Source: Flavobacterium caseinilyticum (lineage in GTDB: Bacteria; Bacteroidota; Bacteroidia; Flavobacteriales; Flavobacteriaceae). From it: DNA of 64,000 nt. The DNA is taken from NCBI RefSeq assembly GCF_004349085.1, contig NZ_SMFM01000001.1, positions 310,001 through 374,000 of the forward strand, read 5' to 3'. Positions 1 through 7,058 of this stretch are shown here, piece after piece. Position 1 is the first letter of the stretch, and each line of letters opens with the position of its first letter. The translations under genes and the position numbers were made by a program. Below the pieces are notes generated by a model, which made no database searches, was not told the origin of the DNA, and saw only the letters and a program-made list of their open reading frames with translations.

Positions 1-118
1 GTTGTGGAACAGCAAGCAAATGCCAAGTACGGAAGTGTTTGTATTATCAGGTAAAAACGATAATTTGAGTGCTGTTTTTGATAATATTCAACTGGAATTA
101 AAGAAGGTTTTGGGGTGA
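1..118 (+). CDS. C-terminal fragment of an unidentified protein
   Basis: Reading from base 2, an open frame of 38 codons runs to a TGA at 116-118. Codon choice is normal for the neighbourhood, so this is probably the end of a real gene that begins outside the window. The tail has short hydrophobic/charged alternation and ends in LELKKVLG. No domain can be recognised in so short a piece, and I assign no function. Confidence 0.55.
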   Translation, partial: LWNSKQMPSTEVFVLSGKNDNLSAVFDNIQLELKKVLG

Positions 119-160
119 TTAATTTTCAGTAAGTTCTTTGCTAAAAGAATGCTATTCTAT

Positions 161-232
161 TTGTCATTTCGACAAAGGAGAAATCTCAGTAGATACTTTC
201 GTTATGTGATTTCTCCTTTGTCGAAATGACAA
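161..232. repeat. Perfect 25-bp inverted repeat, dispersed hairpin element
   Basis: Bases 161-185 and 208-232 are perfect reverse complements around a 22-base loop. The core reads GTCATTTCGACAAAGGAG on the left arm. This type of 'cattTCGAC-AAGGAGAAAT' hairpin is, as I recall, a very common intergenic repeat in Flavobacterium genomes. It lies between the gene entering from the left and the converging nadD gene. There is no T-tract directly after the stem, so it is better read as a mobile or REP-like element than as a terminator. Confidence 0.75.
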
Positions 233-287
233 AACAGATAAATTTTATTAATGAGGTGTAACTAGGTAAAAGTTACTAACTCTTATA

Positions 288-869
288 TTACTTCTTGTAA
301 AAATTATTGTGATCGATGTATTCCCAAACTTTCGCAGGCACTAACGGCTGCACATTTTTCCCTTTCTTGATATTATCCCGAATAAATGTAGACGATATTT
401 CGACAACGGGAGCATCAATTAGGTGGATTTTTGGATGATCTTTAAACAGTATATTCTCTGTTTCAATTGAAATTCTTGGATATACATAAATATCATGGTT
501 TTCGAGAATCACTTCGTAGTTTTTCCATTTGTGCAAAGATTTTAAATTGTCTTCGCCCATGATTAAAGAGAACTGGTAATTTGGATATTTTTCTTCTAAA
601 TGAACTAAAGTATTGACGGTATAATTGGGTTGCGACAATTTAAATTCAATATCCGAAGGTTTTATTTTTGGAAAATCCTCGGTGGCAAGATGTACCATTT
701 GCAACCGATGGTAATCATCGAGTAATGTGCTTTTTTTCTTCAAAGGATTGTGTGGCGTAACCACCATCCAGATTTGGTCTAAATCAGAATGCTCCGCCAT
801 GTGATTGGCAATAATGAGATGCCCAACATGAATGGGATTAAATGTTCCGAAATAAAGTCCTATTTTCAT
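288..869 (-). CDS. nadD: Nicotinate-nucleotide adenylyltransferase
   Basis: This enzyme adenylylates nicotinic acid mononucleotide with ATP to deamido-NAD+ in cytoplasmic NAD biosynthesis. The 193-residue length is usual for NadD. The nucleotidyltransferase signature GTFNPIHVGH (residues 8-17) carries the H-x-G-H motif, and ISSTFIR near residue 158 is the second conserved nucleotide-binding motif. The ATG at 867-869 starts directly before the first beta strand, so the start is secure. It is the last gene of a minus-strand group yicC, gmk, (four-helix-bundle gene), nadD, and is separated from gmk by an accessory gene. Confidence 0.96.
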   Translation of the reverse strand: MKIGLYFGTFNPIHVGHLIIANHMAEHSDLDQIWMVVTPHNPLKKKSTLLDDYHRLQMVHLATEDFPKIKPSDIEFKLSQPNYTVNTLVHLEEKYPNYQFSLIMGEDNLKSLHKWKNYEVILENHDIYVYPRISIETENILFKDHPKIHLIDAPVVEISSTFIRDNIKKGKNVQPLVPAKVWEYIDHNNFYKK

Positions 870-881
870 TGACTTAGTGAC

Positions 882-1305
882 TAGTGATTAGTAAAAAGTA
901 ATTAATTTTTGAGGGTTTTTGAGAAAGCATTAATCATTTTGGATTCTTCCTCAATTTGACTTAAGATTTCTGTATACAAAGTCTTACTTGTTATAAAACC
1001 AAGTTCATTAGCAATTACTAACTGAGTTTCAATTTCGAATAATGAGCCTCTTGAAATATCTAAAAAATGACTGAATGATTTATCCGTATTTCTTCCATAG
1101 CCTTCAGCAATATTCGAAGGAATAGATACTGAAGCTCTTTTTAGCTGACTTGATAGAGCATATAATTCTTCTTGAGGAAATGATTTTACTAATTGATAAA
1201 CTAAACAGACTATTTTAATCCCTTTTTGCCAAATCAATAAATCTTTGTATGATTTTATCTCACCCATTTTTAAGCTAATTACTAGTAACTTTTTACTAAT
1301 TACTA
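882..1305. repeat. Inverted 18-bp repeats flanking the four-helix-bundle gene
   Basis: Bases 882-899 (TAGTGATTAGTAAAAAGT) and the reverse complement of 1288-1305 (TAGTAATTAGTAAAAAGT) match at 17 of 18 positions. They sit immediately outside the small gene at 902-1267, between nadD and gmk. The arrangement suggests that the accessory gene is carried in a repeat-bounded segment. The repeats also resemble the degenerate TAGT/CAGT-rich tracts elsewhere in the window, so a simple low-complexity origin is possible. Confidence 0.6.
902..1267 (-). CDS. Four-helix-bundle protein (23S rRNA-intervening-sequence family)
   Basis: The 121-residue protein has the family pattern: a start with SYKDLLIWQKGIKIV, then LSSQLKRASVSIPSNIAEGYGR around residues 41-62, and later FLDISRGSLFEIETQL. 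These are the conserved helices of the S23/four-helix-bundle family, small proteins first noticed in intervening sequences of 23S rRNA genes and now known as scattered chromosomal genes of unknown biochemical role. It interrupts the otherwise plausible nadD-gmk pair and is bounded by an inverted repeat (882-899 / 1288-1305), so it looks acquired. No catalytic residues are evident. Confidence 0.88.
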   Translation of the reverse strand: MGEIKSYKDLLIWQKGIKIVCLVYQLVKSFPQEELYALSSQLKRASVSIPSNIAEGYGRNTDKSFSHFLDISRGSLFEIETQLVIANELGFITSKTLYTEILSQIEEESKMINAFSKTLKN

Positions 1306-1878
1306 TTTTTTCACAAAATCCTTTACCAATTGATACGCTTCTTCTAACGCAATATCTAAATCGTAGTTTTTTATTATAGTATCAAATTGTGGCGCTGTTG
1401 CTAATTCTACAGAAGCTTTAGCGATGCGCATATTGATTTTGTCGTCACTTTCGGTGGAACGTTCTTTCAGTCTTCTTTTTAGTTCATCTACGCTTGGTGG
1501 TTTTACGAAAACAGCTAAAGTTTCTTCAGGAAATTTATGCTTGATACGCAATCCACCAGATACATCAATATCAAAAATTACATTTTTTCCTTTGGCCCAA
1601 ATGCGTTCCACCTCACTTTTTAAAGTTCCGTAAAAATTATCGCGGTACACTTCTTCCCATTCCAGAAAGTCTTCATTTTTGATGTGCTTTTTAAAGTCTT
1701 CGGTAGACATGAAATAATAGTCTTTTCCATTTACTTCTTCGCCTCTTGATTCGCGGGAAGCTGCCGAAATAGAAAATTCAAGATTCAAATCTTCTTTGCT
1801 TAATAAATGTCTAACGATAGTAGTTTTCCCTGATCCTGATGGTGCCGAAAAAACGATTAATTTTCCTCCTGTGCTCAT
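1303..1878 (-). CDS. gmk: Guanylate kinase
   Basis: Guanylate kinase phosphorylates GMP to GDP with ATP. The 191-residue sequence has the P-loop SAPSGSGKTT (residues 12-21), the GMP-binding segment with SRESRGEEVNGKDYYF, and the region around KPPSVDELKRRLKERSTES that forms the lid. The ATG at 1876-1878 places the P-loop at the usual distance from the N-terminus. It follows yicC on the minus strand with a 117-bp gap that holds a hairpin repeat, so co-transcription is possible. The yicC-gmk pairing is common across bacteria. Confidence 0.97.
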   Translation of the reverse strand: MSTGGKLIVFSAPSGSGKTTIVRHLLSKEDLNLEFSISAASRESRGEEVNGKDYYFMSTEDFKKHIKNEDFLEWEEVYRDNFYGTLKSEVERIWAKGKNVIFDIDVSGGLRIKHKFPEETLAVFVKPPSVDELKRRLKERSTESDDKINMRIAKASVELATAPQFDTIIKNYDLDIALEEAYQLVKDFVKK

Positions 1879-1915
1879 TTTATGCTGAATTTATTTCAGT
1901 ATTTGTTTATCTTTT

Positions 1916-1990
1916 CCTGCAAGGTTTCTAAAACCTTGTAGGTATGTTATAATATTAATTAACCTGCAAGGTTAAATAACTTTGCAGGTT
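1916..1990. repeat. Two AAGGTT hairpin repeats between gmk and yicC
   Basis: The stretch has two imperfect palindromes built from the same words: CCTGCAAGGTTT...AAACCTTGTAGG at 1916-1942, and AACCTGCAAGGTT...AACTTTGCAGGTT at 1961-1990. Repetition of the CCTGCAAGGTT word in both orientations suggests a tandem or nested insertion of one dispersed element. This kind of word is, as I recall, frequent between Flavobacterium genes. It lies in the transcribed gap between yicC and gmk and could affect mRNA stability. Confidence 0.65.
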
Positions 1991-1995
1991 AATAA

Positions 1996-2856
1996 TTACA
2001 ATACGTTTAATACTTGTTCCTTGATTTTTTCCAATTCGTCTTTCATTTGAACGACTAATTTTTGCATTTGTGCGTGATTGGATTTAGAACCCATCGTGTT
2101 GATTTCACGTCCCATCTCCTGGGTGATGAAACCTAATTTTCTACCGTTAGCTTCGGTTCCGTTGATGGTTTCCAAGAAATAATCCAGGTGATTCGTCAAA
2201 CGTACTTTTTCTTCGGTGATGTCTAATTTTTCTAAATAATAAATCAATTCCTGCTCGAAACGATTTTCATCTACATTCACTTTCAATTCTGAGATCGCAG
2301 TTTGCAAACGGTCTTTTATCGCCTGAACTCGTTCTGGATCAAGTGCCAAAGCTTCGGTCATGTATTGACGAATGTTGCCAATTCGCAATTGAAATTCTTT
2401 TTCAAGAGACATTCCTTCATCTTTTCTAAAGTTCAAGATGTTTTGCAACGCTTCTTCGATAACGGTTTGTATTTGTACCCAGTCATTTTCATCGATTTCT
2501 TCCCGTTCTATTTTTAATGCGTCTGGCATTCTAATTGCCATTTTCATTAATTCGGTTTCGTATCCTTCGTTACAAATTTCTTTGAGTTGATTCATATACG
2601 CTTTCACAATCGGCACGTTCACTTTCGTAGAAGTTTGTTCCGCGGTACTTTCGATAAAAATAGAAAAATCCACTTTTCCTCTTTCCAATTTAAGTGCAAT
2701 TTGGTTGCGTAAACCCAATTCCATTTCGCGGTACAGCGAAGGCATTCTCACATTCAAATCCAAACCTTTACTGTTTAAAGATTTTACTTCTACTGTGATT
2801 TTTTTGGTTGGTAATTGCAAAGTCGCTTTACCAAAACCCGTCATTGATTGTATCAT
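1996..2856 (-). CDS. yicC: YicC/YloC family endoribonuclease
   Basis: The 286-residue protein begins MIQSMTGFGKA, the invariant N-terminal signature of the YicC family, and ends with the DUF1732 region containing FITQEMGREINTMGSKSNHA. Family members in Escherichia coli and Bacillus subtilis (YloC) are RNA-degrading enzymes, which is the basis of the name; the exact targets here are not known. It is upstream of gmk on the same strand. The length and both conserved ends show an intact gene. Confidence 0.93.
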   Translation of the reverse strand: MIQSMTGFGKATLQLPTKKITVEVKSLNSKGLDLNVRMPSLYREMELGLRNQIALKLERGKVDFSIFIESTAEQTSTKVNVPIVKAYMNQLKEICNEGYETELMKMAIRMPDALKIEREEIDENDWVQIQTVIEEALQNILNFRKDEGMSLEKEFQLRIGNIRQYMTEALALDPERVQAIKDRLQTAISELKVNVDENRFEQELIYYLEKLDITEEKVRLTNHLDYFLETINGTEANGRKLGFITQEMGREINTMGSKSNHAQMQKLVVQMKDELEKIKEQVLNVL

Positions 2857-2890
2857 ATAGTTGTATAAAAGAGGTCAAAGATAATAAAAA

Positions 2891-3053
2891 AGTGGTCAGT
2901 GGTCAGTTTTTAGTATGCAGTGATTCGGTATAAGTAAATGTTTAGGAATCAGATTTTATTTTTTGAGTTGATATAAATACCCTCATGAACATTTTAAAAG
3001 ACAATAACCTGTGATTTGCGCACTGAACACTACTAGCTGATTACTGAACACTC
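2891..3053. repeat. Degenerate TCAGT/ACTGA repeat tracts
   Basis: Near 2891-2925 the words AGTGGTCAGTGGTCAGT are tandemly repeated, and at 3021-3053 the reverse-orientation words CACTGAACACT and TTACTGAACACT occur. The second tract overlaps the last codons of the transporter gene, whose C-terminal Ser-Val-Gln and stop codon are encoded by the repeat. The same word family follows the stop codon of porZ at 11893. It looks like an intergenic low-complexity element that has crept into a gene end. Confidence 0.6.
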
Positions 3054-3928
3054 TTCTTCTGTGTCACCAAATAAACGCCCACAAATATCAAAACTGCCGA
3101 ACCAATTTTAACCAAACTCAATTCGTCTTTGCCCAAGCTTATCGCAAAAATAGTGGCGAATAGCGGTTGTAAATAAATAAAAACAGCAACCGTAGTTGGT
3201 TTCAATTCTTTCATCGAAAGCAAATTTAGCAAATAGGTCAGGAAAGTCGAAAAAATAACTACAAATCCTATTTTCCAGCAAATATCCGTTGGGACTAAAG
3301 CCCAGTTCACAGTTTGAAATTGGCTCCAGCCAAAAGGCAAAACCATAATAAAACCGAATAAATAAATCCATTTTACAAACGTAAACGCATTGTATTTATC
3401 CATTAATTTCTTGACGATAATCAGGTAAAATCCGTAAGAAATGGCGTTGACCAAAACCAGAAAATTTCCCAATCCCGCATTTGTGGCGCTGCCAATGGAT
3501 TTTCCGTACAAAATGAGAAAAGCAGTTCCTATCAGACCAAGGATAATTCCAAAAACCATTCTTTTTTGCATGCGCTCCTTCATGAGAATGGCTGAAAGTG
3601 TCAAAACAATCATTGGTGTGGAAACCATGATTACCGCCGCGCTAATGGGGGAAGTAAGGCTTAATCCTTTGAAAAACGTAAGCATATTAAGGGCCACGCC
3701 AAAGAAAGCCGCTGCAATAATTCGGGGAAAATCAGTGAGAGTAATTTTCTCCTTTGGCATAAAAAGCCAAACCAGCCAAAACAAAACCACGGAGCCGCCT
3801 ACGCGCAACAAGATGAAACCAAAGGCGTCAATGTACAAAGGCATGACATCTTTGGCAATGGTAAAAGTGACGCCGTAAATTATGGAAACAATTGTGGCGC
3901 CAATAAGTGCGAGATTTCTTTTGGACAT
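3041..3928 (-). CDS. DMT superfamily (EamA-type) transporter
   Basis: The 295-residue protein shows about ten hydrophobic segments arranged as two EamA repeats, the pattern of drug/metabolite transporters in the inner membrane. Recognisable family features include GVTFTIAKDVMPLY in helix 1 and IYLQPLFATIFAISLGKDELS near the C-terminal repeat. Substrate cannot be deduced. The ATG (3926-3928) overlaps the TAA of the upstream ArsC-like gene by one base, which suggests translational coupling. The final three residues come from a dispersed repeat tract. Confidence 0.9.
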   Translation of the reverse strand: MSKRNLALIGATIVSIIYGVTFTIAKDVMPLYIDAFGFILLRVGGSVVLFWLVWLFMPKEKITLTDFPRIIAAAFFGVALNMLTFFKGLSLTSPISAAVIMVSTPMIVLTLSAILMKERMQKRMVFGIILGLIGTAFLILYGKSIGSATNAGLGNFLVLVNAISYGFYLIIVKKLMDKYNAFTFVKWIYLFGFIMVLPFGWSQFQTVNWALVPTDICWKIGFVVIFSTFLTYLLNLLSMKELKPTTVAVFIYLQPLFATIFAISLGKDELSLVKIGSAVLIFVGVYLVTQKKSVQ

Positions 3929-4278
3929 TATGCCAACGCTTTCATTACCTGCAACATGTTTTGTTGGGTATTGCCAATATAAATTTTGTCTTTGATGATA
4001 AAAACGGGACGACTTAAAAACGTGTAATGTTCCAAAATGTATTTTTTATAATCCTCTTCGGTCAAGGATTTATTCTTCAAATCCATCGATTTATAAAGTA
4101 CTGCTTTTTTGCTGAAAAGCGCTTCGTAACTTCCGGCTAGTTCGCGCATTTTTTCTAATTCGGCAACAGTAATTGGATCTTGTTTAATGTCGTGAAATTT
4201 AAAATCATGTTCTTTCGGTAATGATTTTATGATTTTTCTGCAGGTGTCGCAAGAAGCGAGATAGTATATTATGTCCAT
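3928..4278 (-). CDS. ArsC/Spx-fold thioredoxin-like protein (arsenate reductase family)
   Basis: From the ATG at 4276-4278 the protein has 116 residues and begins MDIIYYLASCDTCRKIIKSL, with a C-x2-C pair at Cys10/Cys13 at the end of the first strand, typical of the ArsC/Spx fold. A later SRPVFIIKDKIYIG segment matches the 'RP(I/V)' active-site loop of the family. An upstream in-frame GTG at 4318-4320 would add 14 residues before the strand, which is less likely. The gene may encode an arsenate reductase or a Spx-like redox protein; the sequence does not decide. It is coupled to the transporter downstream, but neither gene proves arsenic resistance. Confidence 0.8.
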   Translation of the reverse strand: MDIIYYLASCDTCRKIIKSLPKEHDFKFHDIKQDPITVAELEKMRELAGSYEALFSKKAVLYKSMDLKNKSLTEEDYKKYILEHYTFLSRPVFIIKDKIYIGNTQQNMLQVMKALA

Positions 4279-4353
4279 GTAAATAGCGATTTCTTTGTGC
4301 AAAGAAAATTCATTTGACACGGAAAATGATTATTTTTATCAAAAAAATAAAAA

Positions 4354-4812
4354 ATGAATCAATTATTCGACGTCAGCGCTACAAGCAGAAATATGGTTTC
4401 AAAATTCCTGTCGGGATACACTCTTGACCAACTCAACACGATTCCGGAAGGATTCAGCAATAATTTGATTTGGAACATCGGCCATATCATTGTGTCGCAA
4501 CAACTTTTAGTGTACAAGCTTTCGGGTTTGCCGATGATGATTTCAGATGAATTAGTCGAGAAATACAAAAAGGGAACCAAGCCCGAACACATCGTAACTC
4601 AAGCCGAAGTGGATAAAATCAAATCATTATTATTTGAAACCATCCAACACACCAAAGTGGATTATGACAATAAAATTTTCAAAAATTACACGGAATATAC
4701 CACCTCAACAGGTGATCATGTTTTAAGAAATGCCGAGGATGCCATGGCTTTCAGTAATTTTCATGAAGGGCTTCACATTGGGAATATGATGAGTATTAGG
4801 AAGTTTATTTAG
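4354..4812 (+). CDS. DinB-fold (DinB_2) metalloenzyme-like protein
   Basis: The 152-residue protein has the four-helix DinB pattern with three metal-ligand candidates: His48 in NIGHIIVSQQ, and two histidines in the C-terminal FHEGLHIGNM helix. DinB/YfiT proteins bind a divalent metal through such a histidine triad and include thiol S-transferases, but the substrate here is unknown. It is transcribed divergently from the ArsC-like gene and converges on a DUF3298 gene with a shared terminator. It is unrelated to DNA polymerase IV, which shares the name DinB. Confidence 0.82.
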   Translation: MNQLFDVSATSRNMVSKFLSGYTLDQLNTIPEGFSNNLIWNIGHIIVSQQLLVYKLSGLPMMISDELVEKYKKGTKPEHIVTQAEVDKIKSLLFETIQHTKVDYDNKIFKNYTEYTTSTGDHVLRNAEDAMAFSNFHEGLHIGNMMSIRKFI

Positions 4813-4832
4813 GGTTTACACTTATGAATATT

Positions 4833-4916
4833 GGGAGCTTAATCCCGCTATTCGCTTATATCTTTTCCTTTTTAAAGAAAAAAGGAAAAGGATATCCGCT
4901 TCTATCGGGGCTAGGG
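4833..4916. repeat. Dispersed intergenic repeat, copy 1
   Basis: The segment starts GGAGCTTAATCCCGCTATTC, contains an internal hairpin (TCTTTTCCTTTTT...AAAAAGGAAAAGGA), and ends CCGCTTCTATCGGGGCTAGG. The same layout recurs at 24872-24949 and, in a longer variant, at 51916-52070. All copies are intergenic and follow the 3' end of a gene. It appears to be a non-coding repeat family of Flavobacterium genomes, known to me from general experience, with no evident mobility gene in the window. Confidence 0.7.
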
Positions 4917-4929
4917 GATTGTTAATAAA

Positions 4930-4980
4930 ATAAAAAATGGTCTTTAAAAAATGAAGTATTTTTTAAAGACCATTTTTTAT
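4930..4980. terminator. Bidirectional terminator, 23-bp perfect stem
   Basis: Bases 4930-4952 and 4958-4980 are perfect reverse complements with a 5-base loop. Both stem feet are A6/T6 tracts, so the hairpin can terminate transcription from the DinB-fold gene on the plus strand and from the DUF3298 gene on the minus strand. The right arm reaches the stop codon of the minus-strand gene. Confidence 0.85.
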
Positions 4981-5720
4981 TTAACAGCCAAATAATCATT
5001 CACTTCAGAGTACGGCAATAATATTTCTTTTGGTCCGTCAGCATATGATGATACTTCATACGAATTGTAATAAAGCAGTAATCCTTTATCGGTATAAAAG
5101 ATATTTTGGGGCAACTGGAATTTTTCTTTCTCAAACATCAAACCGGTTGCATTGATTGATTTGTTAGCCGGGATTTTATATTTAGATCTAAATTTTTTTT
5201 CGGCGAAAGCTTTGAAACCCTCTTTGTCATGAAACAGTTCCGCATTCGAGATTGATTTTCCAGTATTTGGATCAAAAAGCAGGGAGCGCAATCCTTGGTA
5301 TCCGTGAGCACCGCCAGTATAGGTATAATGTTTGATTTCAATATTCAATACCGCATCTGATTGATATTTTACGTTTCCTTCAATCTCAGCTTCCCAGCCA
5401 AATTTGTCATTGGGAAATTCTTTCTGAAGTTTTTCATAAGAATCAATAAATGAAGTTACTAAACCATTGTAATCGATTGCCGGATATGGCTTTTCGCCAA
5501 AATACACAATCTCTTTCATTACTGAAAACACTTTTTTATTGATGCTGTCCGCAACAATCGGGACGGCATTGGCAACGGGTATTTTTACACTAATTGACGG
5601 ACAATTTTCTTTGCAGGGCATCGTTGTTTTTTTCTGAAAAGATTCCTCTTCAAAAATCAATTCGTTAGAACATTGCGCAGCGGAAAAAAGGAGTAAAGTA
5701 TAAATAATAAAGTGTTTCAT
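4977..5720 (-). CDS. DUF3298-domain lipoprotein (RsiV/PdaC-like)
   Basis: I choose the ATG at 5718-5720, which gives MKHFIIYTLLLFSAAQC, a short hydrophobic leader followed by a cysteine suited to lipid modification; an in-frame ATG 33 bases upstream would only extend the leader. The 247-residue protein carries a DUF4163/DUF3298 region with the hallmark TGGAHGYQGLRSLLFDPNTG around residues 140-160. The fold is shared with the extracellular parts of RsiV and the PdaC deacetylase accessory domain. It is probably attached to the cell envelope; no enzymatic activity can be inferred. It converges with the DinB-fold gene. Confidence 0.82.
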   Translation of the reverse strand: MKHFIIYTLLLFSAAQCSNELIFEEESFQKKTTMPCKENCPSISVKIPVANAVPIVADSINKKVFSVMKEIVYFGEKPYPAIDYNGLVTSFIDSYEKLQKEFPNDKFGWEAEIEGNVKYQSDAVLNIEIKHYTYTGGAHGYQGLRSLLFDPNTGKSISNAELFHDKEGFKAFAEKKFRSKYKIPANKSINATGLMFEKEKFQLPQNIFYTDKGLLLYYNSYEVSSYADGPKEILLPYSEVNDYLAVK

Positions 5721-5783
5721 CTCAAAATTGTTAATTATATACAAAGGTATCATCTTGTGGCTTGGTTAAAATAAATTAAAAGG

Positions 5784-5791
5784 TAAATTTG
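5784..5791 (+). promoter_or_regulatory. -7 promoter box of the cystathionine synthase gene
   Basis: TAAATTTG matches the Bacteroidota -7 consensus TAnnTTTG and lies 30 bases before the ATG at 5822. No Shine-Dalgarno sequence is present in the leader, which is normal for this phylum. Confidence 0.6.
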
Positions 5792-5821
5792 TGAAACAAT
5801 TTTGCATTAAAAATTCAACTT

Positions 5822-6967
5822 ATGAAATTCAATACTAAAGTTATTCACGGTGGACAGCACCACGACCCAAGCACAGGAGCGGTTATGCCGCCGGTATATC
5901 AAACATCAACCTTTGTACAAACCAGTCCGGGACAACCTTTAAATCCGGATTATGAGTACAGTAGAGCTGCAAATCCTACTAGAAGCGCACTTGAAAATGC
6001 CTTGGCAAGTATTGAAAACGGAACCCGCGGATTGGCATTTTCGTCAGGATTGGCAGCGACGGATTGTGTTTTGCGTTCTTTTAAAGCTGGTGATGAAATC
6101 ATTGCCATGGACGATTTGTATGGCGGAACCTATAGAATGTTTACCCGAATTTATAAAGATTCCGGTATAAAATTCCATTTTGTGGATATGAATGATATTG
6201 AGAAATTCAAGTCATTAATCAATGAAAACACGAAATTGGTTTGGGTAGAAACGCCAACGAATCCTTTGATGAAACTAGCCGATATTCAGGAAATTGCCAA
6301 AATCACAAAAGCGAAGAAAATCCTTTTTGCGGTTGACAATACTTTTGCAACGCCTTATTTGCAAAAACCATTGGATTTAGGCGCAGATATCGTGATGCAT
6401 TCGGCGACTAAATATTTAGGAGGACATTCTGATGTTATTGCCGGAGCTTTAATTGTAAAAGACGAAGCGCTTGGAGAACAATTGCATTTTCAACAATTTG
6501 CGACAGGAGCAACCTTGGGACCAATGGATAGTTTTTTGGTATTAAGAGGAATTAAAACCTTGCATTTGCGCGTGGAAAGACATTGTGAAAATGGAGGAAA
6601 AGTGGTGGAGTTTTTAAACAATCATCCAAAAGTGAAAACAGTTTATTATCCCGGATTACCCAGCCATCCGTATCATGAAATTGCCAAAAAACAAATGAGT
6701 GGTTTTGGTGGAATGGTGTCTTTTACTTTTGTGTCGGGCAAAAAAGAAGATGCAATTGACTTTCTGGAGAAAGTAAAAGTTTTCACACTGGCTGAATCTT
6801 TAGGCGGAGTAGAGTCATTAGCAAATCATCCGGCTTTGATGACGCACGCATCCATTCCGGAAGAAAAACGTAAGGAAATTGGAATTACGGATGATTTGGT
6901 CCGATTAAGCGTAGGTATTGAAGATGCTGAAGATTTGATCGAAGATTTGAAACAAGCATTAGCGTAA
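5822..6967 (+). CDS. metB: Cystathionine gamma-synthase/lyase family PLP enzyme
   Basis: The 381-residue sequence is a Cys/Met metabolism PLP-dependent enzyme. Lys197 in SATKYLGGHSDVIAG is the expected Schiff-base lysine, YEYSRAANPTR (44-54) holds the Tyr/Arg of the neighbouring-subunit phosphate site, and SSGLAAT around 74-80 is the cofactor loop. The family covers cystathionine gamma-synthase, gamma-lyase and O-acetylhomoserine sulfhydrylase; the length and motif order best fit the first two, and the direction cannot be told from sequence. It is a single-gene transcript with its own promoter and terminator. Confidence 0.9.
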   Translation: MKFNTKVIHGGQHHDPSTGAVMPPVYQTSTFVQTSPGQPLNPDYEYSRAANPTRSALENALASIENGTRGLAFSSGLAATDCVLRSFKAGDEIIAMDDLYGGTYRMFTRIYKDSGIKFHFVDMNDIEKFKSLINENTKLVWVETPTNPLMKLADIQEIAKITKAKKILFAVDNTFATPYLQKPLDLGADIVMHSATKYLGGHSDVIAGALIVKDEALGEQLHFQQFATGATLGPMDSFLVLRGIKTLHLRVERHCENGGKVVEFLNNHPKVKTVYYPGLPSHPYHEIAKKQMSGFGGMVSFTFVSGKKEDAIDFLEKVKVFTLAESLGGVESLANHPALMTHASIPEEKRKEIGITDDLVRLSVGIEDAEDLIEDLKQALA

Positions 6968-6979
6968 CGGAATATCTTT

Positions 6980-7039
6980 AAAAGAAAAACTCCAATTCTA
7001 ATCCCGAAGTGTCGGTATTAGGATTGGAGTTTTTCTTTT
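6980..7039. terminator. Long hairpin terminator between metB-like and barrel genes
   Basis: AAAAGAAAAACTCCAAT at 6980-6996 pairs with ATTGGAGTTTTTCTTTT at 7023-7039, and the inner sequence extends the stem imperfectly. The T-rich 3' side on both strands suits the convergent genes on each side. Confidence 0.8.
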
Positions 7040-7058
7040 TATATCTATTGTTTAGCTG

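Noticed and set aside
3441..3878. 145-codon open frame opposite the DMT transporter
   Set aside because: It lies wholly inside a well supported transporter gene on the other strand, has no recognisable domain and poor codon character, so it is a shadow.
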